NCBI GenBank assembly: GCA_030062745.1
Contig: CP099850.1
Span: forward strand, 5,146,001-5,210,000
Origin: Capitulum mitella
Taxonomy: Eukaryota; Arthropoda; Thecostraca; Pollicipedomorpha; Pollicipedidae
Length of the DNA stretch: 64,000 bases
Direction: 5' to 3'
The position numbers and the translations under genes are program-made. Below the pieces are notes generated by a model. That model was given only the letters and a program-made list of their open reading frames with translations. It made no database searches and was not told the origin of the DNA. Below, one piece after another: positions 1 through 12,000 of this stretch (the first letter of the stretch is position 1; every line of letters begins with the position of its first letter).

Positions 1-33
1 CCGGTGCGGCATGTTCAGAGGCACGCCGCACAC
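1..33 (-). CDS. CC2D2A: CC2D2A last visible exon, partial
   Basis: After an acceptor ending GTCGCCAG the bases at 33-1 read VCGVPLNMPHR in phase 0. This matches the family's C-terminal FSGFPLHMPY block, which normally lies about 55 residues before the stop. The rest of this exon and the stop codon are outside the window. The intron between 34 and 2149 holds a TTAA-flanked element (119-1331) and a donor-bearing minisatellite (1632-2149). Confidence 0.75.
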   Translation of the reverse strand, partial: MCGVPLNMPHR

Positions 34-3000
34 CTGGCGACACGACCACCTCAACAACTCACACAGGCACGACAACAAGCGATCACACATATATCTGCAG
101 GGCATGCTCAATACTTAACCCGTCCCCGACTGGGGGGGCAGTTGACTGCCCCCCCTGAGGTTTTTCTGGGATTGCGAGAGAACCAACAAACACAGAGTCA
201 CGAAACTTTGTGTACCTTTTGCTTCATCAATTTTACGCCTTGTGTCAAGATTTTGACATCAGGTCACGTCAGGTGTCTGACCTAGGTCAGGTCAAACAGA
301 CCTATGTCGAAAGAAGTTTAGCGCCCTCTAACTTTTTCGCAAAACAAGATATCTCAATAATACTTTCAGGGATTAGTGATCGTGATAGATGCAACAAATC
401 TGCTATCTCAGAAGTTTCGGAATTTTCCGGGTCATTGACCTAAGGTCAAGCCCATTTTTAAGGCATATCGCCGTTTTTTCGGGAACTGACGGAATATTCC
501 ATAACATTTTTAGTGTGGAGTGAAGCAGACATCTAGTTACCGTCATTGGGCAAAGTATCAGTGACTTCCAGCCATTGACCTGAGGTCAGGTCACGAATAA
601 CTGTAATGGGCCAAAATGTACCACCGTCAAAATCGTCGATGAATTACTCAGAATGGGTAGAAAATGGTAGAACTAGCTTGCACAGACGTAATTAATACCA
701 GGAACCTCAGAAAGTTTGAAAAAGTAGCATATTTTGGAAATAAACAGGCTCTCGCGAATAAAGCTCCGCCAACTTTGTAGATTGGCAACTAATCAATTTT
801 TCCAAAGTTTAAGCATGAGAAATCATCACAAGAACCGCTTAGATCAATAAAATTGACATGGATCGCCTTTTTCGCGAAAATAAAGGAGCGCTAAAATTAG
901 TTCCCGTCAATTTGGTACCGCATATGGCAGCGGCGCACACTGACTGCTGACGGGAGAATTACGGTGTCTTTAACTCAACGTTTCGGCGTATATATTGAAC
1001 AAATCTGGGGAAATTAGACGTGTATCGGCATCCGCGGACATTTACTTGTGCGCTGGTGCCTTTACCTATGCGTTATTAGTCGCAGCCATTGAGATTCAGG
1101 CCATTTCTCGGTCTCATGCAGTCGGCTATGAGAAAGCATATATGGGGCGTAAATTGGCTTACATATTATCTAAAACTAAAAATGAGACCAGTTTCGAGCT
1201 CTACTCGTCACAGGCTTTCCAACGGTATGCTTATTTTTATCGGGCGACCAACCGTTGGTGAGTTAGAGGGGGGCAGTCAACTGCCCCCCCCAGTCGCCGG
1301 TGTTCGGGACGGACCAACGGTCGTGCGCGGGTTAAGACTTTCTTTGCAAAACAGTGCTACTGTTTTGAAGCCCGCAAATCTGAAGATGAGATTCTACGAT
1401 TTTCATGTGAGGATCATTTCACGCACAATGTGTCGACCGCCCTCACAGACAGAGGAGGACGCCGTAAAGCCGCTGACCTGAGCTGGACAGCGCGCTAGAC
1501 ACACAGACAAAAAAGAACTGCCCGGAAAGCACCGTGCTGCCGATACTCGGTGCGACCTTGGCTGCTACCCCCCCCAAAAATTTCGAATTTTCCCTGAAAG
1601 GGGGGGGGGCGTCCCTGTAGGTTTTGTGTGTCGGTCCGTGGTTGGTCCCGTACCTTGTAGGCGGCGTGTATGTTGGTGAGAAGGCGGGTCTGTCAGTCCG
1701 TTGTCGGGTCCGTACCTGGTAGGCGGCGTGTATGTTGGTGAGCAGGCGGGTCTGTCGGTCTGTGGTTGGTCCCGTACCTTGTAGGCGGCGTGTGTGTTGG
1801 TGAGCAGGCGGGTCTATTGGTCCGTGGTCGGGTCCGTACCTTGTAGGCGGCGTGTATGTTGGTGAGCAGGCGGTTCTGTTGGTCTGTGGTCGGGTCCGTA
1901 CCTTGTAGGCGGCGTGTATGTTGGTGAGAAGGCGGGTCTGTTGGTCCGTTGTCGGGTCCGTACCTTGTAGGCGGCGTGTGTGTTGGTGAGCAGGCGGGTC
2001 TGTCGGTCCGTGGTCGGGTCCGTACCTTGTAGGCGGCGTGTGTGTTGGTGAGCAGGCGGGTCTATTGGTCTGTGGTCGGGTCCGTACCTTGTAGGCGGCG
2101 TGTATGTTGGTGAGCAGGCGGGTCTGTCGGTCCGTGATCGGTTCCGTACCTTGTAGGCGGCGTGTATGTTGGCGAGCAGGCGGGTCTGCTCGTCGGCCAG
2201 CTGGGCCGGGCTGATGGCCGGGGTGAAGGTGGACCTCTCCAGCAGGGGCAGCATCCGACGGAGAGCGTCCGAACAGGACCGGTTCCAGGGCGTCCTGGCG
2301 GCCGGCCGGCGGCGTCACAGAACGGTCGCAGGTGCGGGGAGACGAGGCACGCACCAATGGGCGCTCAGAGCGGCGCGATACTGACACGGAGACTCTGAGA
2401 GGTGCAGCGAGATGTGGGGAAGCGGAGAAAATCGCCGGGCGGAACAGACAGAAAACCGGTTCAGATGGAGAAAAGCAATGAACAAACGTGTGGAACACCT
2501 GGAAATACTCCACGCGGGGACCCCCAATGTTCGGAGGCCGCGTATCAACCCGGACCTTTGCAGCGTCGTACGGCGCCACGTACTACATCTTCAGACGAGG
2601 AAAACCGAGCTAAGCCGGCTACCCTCGAATGGCACCGCACCGTTCCGCCACCTCCGGCACCATCCATATCATCCGGACCACCAGACTGCTCACACCCCGC
2701 CGGCCTGGCGCGTCCGTCCACACCAGATCCCCCGCGGCAGGGGCGGCCTCACCAGTTGGAGCGCTGCCGCCAGGTCTGCACGTGGTCGCGGAGCCGGCGC
2801 TCGAGCCGCTCGGCCTCCGTCTGCACGCGGCCGGCGTCCGTGGCCGTGTAGCGGAGCGCGGCCGCCTGCACGGAGGCCAGCTCGGCCGGGGCCGGGTGCC
2901 GCGCCGTGAACAGCGGCCGCCAGTCGCGCACCAGGTTCACGTCGAACGACATGCTCGCCGGCTGGCCGTACACCTGCGTGTTGGCCCACACCTGGCGCCG

Positions 3001-6000
3001 CCGGACACACGCCCGATGTTAGAGAGCAGGTCCCTCCCGACAGAGCAGCAGCCTTAGCTCAGGTGTCCATCTGCCACCACGGTCCGCGCCTGGGCCACAT
3101 GGACACCGGGCGAGGGATGATGAACAGCACGGAACGGAGTCACGGGAGCAACGACTGACAGGTCGGCAGGATGCCCTCTCAGTTGCACCGTCACTCCGTC
3201 TCCACAAAACGGACCATTCGCACCGTCAGGCTGCACGTATTGCGGTCGCACAGCACTCCCTCCTTTACGCCACAGACAGCACGAAATCGTCCAAAACAAA
3301 CCCATCCAAACGCACCATGCAGCATAGCAGGAAATATCGTGGCCCGCCAAGCCGCAGCTCAACAAAACGCCCGCTTTAATCTGGCATCGCGGAACTGTGT
3401 GAGCCGCATCACAGCCGCCACATCACACCACATCGCGGGCGTCACATCGCGGCGGCTTCCACGCGGCGCTGACGTGCGGCGCCGCGGCGGCGGACTGACG
3501 TTCTCGGCGCTGATGAGGCAGCCGACGGTCAGCAGGTGGCTGTAGCTCTCGGAGGCGCTGCGGCGCTCGCCCGTGCACGGGTTCCACAGCCAGCGGTCTG
3601 TCGCCTCGTCCGTCAGCACGTAGGCCGTGTAGCCCTCCGGTATGCCGGAGCCTGGCGGGGAGCCGGCGCGACCTCAGCGTCACGGCAAACGGCCGGGCTC
3701 GTCACGGCGTGCCTCACGGTCAGACCGCTCACCACTGCCACTGTCGACGATCACGCAACGAGGGAATCGCAGCCGGGATCCCACACGACGGTCATCGCCG
3801 TCCAACCACACATCAGCGTCATCGCTGTCAGGATCACAAGGTCGAGGTCGCCTGCCCCGCCACAACGGCGCCATCACAAGTCACATCGTCAGCCAAAAAA
3901 GCACAAAAGAAGCAGACTCCCGACCTCGGCCACGGCTGTAATGACGCCATTACTCAGAGACGAGACCTGTCCACGGACAGGGTGCGATGGACGCCACTCA
4001 CCAAGCACCAGGTAAGCGCGCTTGCCCAGGTACAGGAAGAAGTTGCAGAGCAGGATGGCGTGTTCTTCTTCGTCTCCGGCCTGCATGTCCAGGAATTCCT
4101 GGCCAATACAACCACGGCGTGTTATTACATACAGTGTACAGAGACAACAACAGACAACAACCTGGTTCTACGAAATACTAGAAAACAACAAGAAAATATG
4201 CGGATAATTCTTAAATACAACAAGACGAAATGCTATCAATCGATTAACGATCACTCTCCCAATGCCTGCGAATTAGAAGACCTCATTCCTAACACATTAA
4301 ACACTTAATTAACGGCCGTGTTCGGCGCGTTCTGCCAGCACCGCCTGGCGACAGTGATACGGGCGCCGCCAGCTGGCGGAGGAGCCGGACGGCGGTCGGT
4401 ACCTGGCAGGTGGTCCACAGGTCGTACATGCCGGAGAAGAAGTTGACGTCCGAGATGTTGGGGATCAGCGAGACGAAGCGGGCCACCAGCCGCGCCTGGT
4501 CCTCCTCGTTGGACGAACCCGCTGCGAAAGAAGGAAATATTAGGGGACCCAGCGAAAAATGGCAACATGATCAATGCCTGGTACCAAAGGGCTACAGACA
4601 CTCGTATACAGCGACATTCGCAAGGTTTCTCGAGTAATCCTGTGGTATCCCAGAAACACAAAACTTCAACTCCAGACCGGAGTGCGCCCATCAGGGATGG
4701 ACCGTGGCGAGTCGCCCCTCACGGTGGCGGGTGCAAACACCACTCCGTTACCCGGGGCTACGTGCACGGTTACCCGAGCCGGTGAGCCAACGGAGGGCGA
4801 ACCGACAGACAGCAGACAGACACGGACGGCCGCCCGAGACGTCGCTGCGCCGACCCCGACGGGGGCTCACCGAGCAGGGCGTCCGGCGGCCGCAGCGGCC
4901 GGATGTAGCGGCAGACCAGCGCCGACCGTCCGGTCACGTCCAGCACGGTGCAGCGCAGCCGCCGACCGGGGTACTGCTGCTGGTACTCGCGCGTCCACGC
5001 CTCGCAGTGGCTCAGCAGCTTCTCCGTCTCCATGCTGTCCAGACGCTCCTGGCCGGCAGGAGGGCGGTGGAGTCAGACGGCGCCCAGCCCGTCCGACAGC
5101 CCCCAATACACCACCCGGCGCCGGTGAGGGATGTCGGGGCCGCTGTGACTGGCACTGGAGACCAACGCAGCACGAACAGCCCAGCTGAAGACGGGGAGGA
5201 GCCGCCAGGCCGCGAGACGCCCAGCACCCACAAAACGCACTCTCAGAACATCCGGCTGAGAATGCAAACGATAGTGCAAACTGCTGCCTCATACAGAAAC
5301 GGACATACGCACGTATGCAATGTGTCCACTAGTGAGACTATAGGAAAGACCACATTCACAGAGCCAGCCAGAGGCGCTAGCGCCATGGGACAAACCAAAT
5401 CTGTCCCAGCGCACGCGTCAGTACCTGCACCATGGGCGGTATGTTGAGCGGCGGCTCCAGCGTCATGAAGATGCTGACGTAAGTGCCCGAGTGGCCGGTG
5501 GGCAGGCTCTCCGTCAGCTGGAAGGCGGCCGCCCGCGCCGTGACGTCACACTCGTAGCCAATCAGCAGCGGCGGCGTGTTGAGGCGGAACGTGCCAACCA
5601 CCTGGCGGCGAGATGGACAACTAGAGTGGTCGGAGCAGCCCAGGGTCCAACCGATACCGTGCCAAAGACGGACCGCACCGAAGAAAAGAGGCGTATATCA
5701 AGCCGCAGGTAAAAACCATCGCAGAAACGGGACTGAGGTCGAAACTTTGGGTCACCGCTGCACGACCTTCAACAGTGCATTCAGCATATAAAAGCCACAG
5801 TTGATGCATGCAACGTAGTCGAACAATTCATGAATAATACTGAACGAACCATCCTAGATCAGATGGTCACTTCTAACAAAGGAGACATCGTTTGCACAAG
5901 ACCAGTTCAGTATTGAGTGTGTAAAGAGGGCAAGATCGGACCCACCCGTCCATTGATGTAGAGCGTGGAGAAGGGGATGCGCAGGTCGGCCAGCCAGCGC

Positions 6001-9000
6001 CGCTCGATCCGCTGGTGAATGTTGGTGTCCACCTGGCGGTCGTCCTCCAGCAGGTCGACCAGCACCTCGTCCTGCAGGCTCAGGTAGATGACGTCGTCCA
6101 GACACTGCACGCCCGCAGACTCGTGCGGCTGCATTCTGCGGACCCGAAGGAAGAGATCAGGCGCCAGACCAGGCGGCGGCAGGGAATCACACATCCCGGG
6201 GCTGGACGGCAGTGTCCAGCACTCGATCCCGGCTGAGTGCAGGACTCATGGACGACCTGCGACTACACCAATCGGCGCCCGAGGACGCCGACATTACAGT
6301 CAGCCATCGTGCGCCGATTTGAACAGAAAGCCCATGACGACGCCCAACGCTGTTATCAGCCATCCCGACCGGTGCGATCGGCCGCTGATGTCAGCGGCCT
6401 GTTCGCGGCGGCACCAACACTGACCCCGTCACGACCACCACACCGCCACGGGTCCGCTACAGGGCCACCACAGCAGCCCGGGTCCGCCCTCACATGACGG
6501 GCAGCTTCAGGTCCTGGTTCCAAGTCGGGTTGGCGCCCTCGGCCACGTTGGAGCGCACCGTGTTCCGCTGGAAGGTCAGCTCCATGAACGGCCGCACCGT
6601 CACCTCCGGCAGCAGGCTGGACTGCGCCACTGGAACGGCCGGGCGGCGGTCAGCACGGCGGCGGCGGCGGCCGCCACCGCTGCACGGCACGGGCGCCGCC
6701 GGCGACCGAGTCAGGCCAATTTAAACGAGTTAAGTCGCTGCTGGGTCCCGACGGTGGCAGCAGCCGACAGAACGGCAGCAGAAGGACAGACTCAACAGCC
6801 AGCCCTGGAGAGGTCTGGCTACAACAGCTTCATCTCGCACTACAATGGACTGGACCTCTCAAATAATACTATCCTTCAGATAAATCCGGCCCTCCATGAT
6901 ATAGTTTGGGCGTCATCAACACCATTACTTAAGAACCTTTCAAGCATCGAGGAGTAAATGGGAGAAACTCAAGCTCACCAGTGGCCGGACCAGACACCAC
7001 CGGACGGCTGAAGTCGGAGCGGACTGTGTCCTGGTCCCGCCGCACCGGCACATTAAACGCACGCACCACGTGGCAGATGAGCCGCAGGTCCTGGCCCTGC
7101 AGCAGCGGCACCGGCCACACGTCGTCACCGCAAACATGACATCGAACGACACCAAGAACGCGCGGCACCGTCCTACATAGAGCAACAACCAGGAAATCCC
7201 TCTGCCACACAGCTCATCAGTGGACACATGGCCCAACGACAGAGCCCGGTCGAAGACTTCTGTTCACGATCGACTCTGAAAACTGCCAAATGGGCTGCTT
7301 TCAAAGCCATGGCGGACCACGCGGACTACCGAGACACCGCCTCCAAACAGGCTGCATTTGACGCGGGCACAGTGACACAAATAAGCACAGCCCGTGACAA
7401 AACGCGAGAGTCACGACTAAGTCACAATGACGATGCCGCCGTAACCAGCCGTCCAGGGTGCTCTCGCCCGTGAACAGAGTGGAGTAGTGACGTCCAGTGT
7501 TTACAACAGTCGACAGACAGCCGGCGCGGCAGTGACACCACCACTCTACCGACCTGGATATCGACGAAGGGATGTGGCTTCTTCTGGCGGCGCGGGGGGT
7601 TGAGCGGCCGCCGGGCAGAGAACAGACTGCCGAACACGGAGCCGATCGTCCTGGAAACGGCGACCGAGCGGGGAACCGTGTCAAATGAAGCCAACATCCC
7701 GAGGCAGGCCATCCCTTCCACACGGCCAGGCCGTCAACGGCCGGCCTCGGCTGGGGCGACCGAGTGGTCGCAAGTCAATAACTTAGACATCCTGAAGTAT
7801 GTTCGGGGAGAATGAACAGCGAACCACATACATAGTATATCTCACATCTTCTCCACTTCAGTACTTCACTGCCTTCACTCTTCTACACCAAGTGCAGTTA
7901 TTTTGTGGGATATTAAATCGCCTGCTGTATGGGCACACATGGAATGCCAGTCCGCAAAACTGGAACACATCCCAGAGTCGTCACAGCTGACCAGGTCACG
8001 AAGGACAGTACGCTCTGCACTGATTCGATATCGGGAACCCGGCTCCCCCGGATCACGTGACACTGATCTGATGTCGGGGGCCTGGTCATCCCCGATCACG
8101 TGACACTGGCCCAAAATCGGGAAACTGGTCCTCCGGGACCGCATGGCACTGACCGGACGTTGGAAACGCGGCCCGCTTTGACTACGTGACACTGACCCGA
8201 TGCCGGTGACCCAGTCCCCCGGGTCGATGATCCAGCCCCGGGACCGCACGGCACTGACTCGATGTCGGGGACCTGGTCCTCCCTGACCACGTGACAATGA
8301 CCCGATGTCGGGGACCCAGTCCCCGGGACCACGTCGACACTGACCCGATGACGGGGACCCAGTTCCCTGGGACCACGTCGGCACTGACTCGATGTCGGGG
8401 ACCTTGCCCTTCCTGACCACGTGACACTGACCCGATGTCGGGGACCCAGTCCCCGGGACCGCGCGGGACTGACCCGATGTCGGGGACCTGGTCCTCACGG
8501 ACCACGTCCGAGAGCCGCTTGTGTTTCCGGGCGGCCCGGAAGCGCTGCGCCACCATCTCCTTGATGCGCAGCTGATACTGCAGCACGGAGCGGCGGGCCG
8601 GCTCCGCGGCGCCGTCGGCCTCACCGTCGCCGGACTGCGCCTCCAGGCGCTTCTTGTACGCCTGCCCGGGACCAGCGATTAGATTCAACGAGCCTGCTCA
8701 GGTCACATTTAGCCCGACCTATGCACGACTAACAGGGTCACGGACACATACCTGCAGCATGCTTGTTAGGTATACGACACCTTTGCTTCCCATCGAAGCG
8801 CGATGATGCGTCATGACAACGGAATAAGCACACAACCAGACAGCGGGAGTCTCGCCTAACACCATCCGGTCTAGCCAAAACAGACGTAATAAGTCTGACG
8901 CCGGCGAAGATGCGTCACCAACCCAACCCCATTAAGATGGCCCTTCGCACAACAGGAAACGCCAACAGGTATCTCAAGAGCTGTCTGTATTTGCCGAACC

Positions 9001-12000
9001 TGCACATGGAACCCACTCTCTCTTGCACCCAGCGTGAACAGCTACTGGCCGATGTTAGCGGAGCGCCCGCCTGCCGCTAGCGAGACGGCCTACTGACCGT
9101 GAACGGCTGCTGCGGCACCTGCTGCTCCCGGAGCGGCACCATCGTCACGTGCCGGAACTCCTGGACGCCGGCGTGGCGCAGCCGCAGCAACCGGCAGCGC
9201 AGACTGGCGTCCGGGTCGGGCGCCCCGGCCAGGAAGCAGTCCCGCCCGACGGAGCCGGGGCCGGCCGCCTCGGCCGCCGGCTGGCCGGCCAGCACCGACT
9301 CCGGCTGCGGTGGACGGTCGGTCGCCGGTCAGCGGCACCTCCCGTACTTGGCAACACGCTCCGACGGAGGCGCCGGCTCCGAACAGCGGCGAACGGACAG
9401 CAGCGGGGCGCAGCAAGACACGACACGGCGGACACGACTCCCGTACCCGAGCGGGTGTCGGCGGGCACAAGGACAGCGGAGCTGAACAGATGTCATCCCG
9501 TCAGAGCGCAGAGTGACACGCTCAGGTACCCGAGCACACGTGCTGAGGGGCGCACAGACGACAGGCCACAGAGGTGGGTCACAGAGGGCTCCCCAGCGAA
9601 CGAAAGCCAAACCACGCACAGCCAACCGAGCTCTGCGTAGTTTTCGTACTAATACGAACACTCAGTCAAGGTGGACCTGTGGCCACGACCCGCCGTCACT
9701 CACAGCCGTCCGACATTCACCAGGCCATGTGAGGTCAGACTGGATTTGGCCGGGCCATTCGTCTGACACCAGGTCATGTCAAGTCAGCCTGGGCTCAGCC
9801 GGGCCAGTCGTTTGACACTCACCAGGTCATGTGAGGTCAGACTGAGCTCAGATCAGTCGTCCGACACTCACCAGGTCATGCGAGGTCAGACTGAGTTCGG
9901 CCGGGTCGTTGGGGTCGGGGCCGGGCTCCAGGGCCGGGTCGGAGGTCGGGCCGACCACGGCGTCCCCGGGCGGCGCCAGCACGGCTCCCGTTTCCTCGTC
10001 CAGCCCCCAGCAGACCGCCGCCTGCAGCTGGCCGCGGGTCGGCTCGGCGGCGCCGCCGCCGCCGCCGCCGCCGCAGAGCTGAACGGTACCCACTCCGGCC
10101 GGACGGTGCGGGAGGTCACGTGACTGTCGGAGGACACCCGGTGGCCTCAGGAGTGACGCAAGGCCCCGGCCAGGTCGTCACGTAACCCCAAATGCGGCCG
10201 TGACGCATCGTGCGCAAGCAAAACAAATATGGAACAACTCATTTCTCAGAATATCCGCGTTTAAAGGAAACGCACCAAGATGCGACCGTGTCACAAAGTA
10301 TCTGTATCAAGCGAGTGAGGAAATCAAACAGAACTGTTAAGGATGGGCCAGCCTGCTGGTGAAAAAGTCGCCAGGTAATTGTCAGCACTCGGCTACGTGT
10401 TAACCGAAAATCCAATTATTATATCGACATTTACTTCGTCCAGCGACTGGTCTCTACAGCACCCCTAGACCAATGAGTTCATCTCTCCGCGTCGTCCGGC
10501 GGCCGGGCTCTGAGCCTCACCTGGCCGGCGCCGGCAGCCGGACCTTGGCGATCACGTGACTCGAGAGGCTGCCCTCCTCGCAGACCCAGAGGTGGACGGC
10601 GTCCGGCGCGTGTCGCAGCCGCACGGCGAACAGCTGCTCAAACGTGGCCGTCATGTCCTGGCTGAGTGGCTGCGGCCGAGTCCGGCTCACCTCCCGGCCG
10701 CCGAGGAAGGCCCGGACCGAGAGCTGGCAGCGGGAGACCGCCTGCCGCCGCTGCTGCTCCGACCTGTCACAGGGCACAGCTGAGGGCCCGGGCCGAGAGC
10801 TGGCAGCGGGAGACCTGTCACAGGGCACAGCTGAGGGCCCGGACCGAGAGCTGCCAGCGGGAGACCGCCTGCCGCCGCTGCTGCTCCGACCTGTCACAGG
10901 GCACAGCTGAGGGCCCGGACCGAGAGCTGCCTGCGAGAGACCGCCTACCGCCGATGCCGTTCCGACCTGACACCGTGAAAACACACTAATAAAAACGCAG
11001 AGGTATTACGAATAAACAAAGACCGCAACTATCGCTGCTCTTGAACAAACGCATGTAAGGTCCTTTACGTTCCTAGCCATGGGAATGTCCAGGTGAAAGT
11101 GAATACCACGACAGTTATACATTTCCTTTCGTACGATTTCCATTTGTAACCAACATGTTTGATAATGTGTGTTCAAAGGAGTGACGGCTCCTTACTTGGG
11201 GCACTCGTTCAGGGCCGTGACCGGGTGGGTGTCCAGGAGGTCAAAGGCCAATTTGGGCTCCCCCGGCGGTCGCCGGTTGCCCGTGGCGCGGGTTTTAATC
11301 TCAGCCAGAGTCTGGGAAGGCGCACATACGAACTTATCAAACAGCACAGTCTGCACAGCCTGAGGCTGAGATAACGTCTCCCCGTCCGCACGACAGCACA
11401 AATCCCTCACCACAACCGGCACGTGCTTCTCATCCATCACGGGTCCATTTCATCAGTCGTTCGTGGTGTTCTGAGGTAGCCGAGGTGACCTGGTACAGCA
11501 CGAGACCCGCGACGTGCCATCAATAAGCACATCAGGCTATCCTCCTCTGTGCCCGTCTGACCAGGGCCGACAGGCCCGGACATGATCTGGTCCACACGTA
11601 ACACGTGACGGCCCGTTTCTCGGCAGGCCCGGCCACCCTCCCCATCGTGCCAGTCCCACGACAGACCCGGCTACCCTCCCCGCGGTGTCAGTTCCGCGGC
11701 AGGCCGGACTGCCTCCCCACCGAGCCGGTCCAGCGGCAGGCCCGACTATCCTCTCCACCGTGCCGGTCCCACCGGGCGGCACCCCCACCTTCTGTCGGTC
11801 GAACTCGGCTGGCGGCTGCGGCCGCGGCCCCAGCTGCTGCTGCTCATCGGCGCCGCTGCCCAGCTCCCGGCGCCGCTGCTTCCACTCGGCCAGCTCCCGC
11901 CGGTAGCTGAGGTCACGGGGCGGCTCGGTCAGCGCCGCCGACCCGGAGAGACACGGCAGACCACGCAGACCGCAACGGACCGGGTAGACCACGGCCGACC

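Noticed and set aside
1443..2579. Minus-strand 378-codon frame with peptide repeats
   Set aside because: It is the 62-bp array plus a CC2D2A exon read in a wrong frame; the repeated peptide follows from stop-free units.
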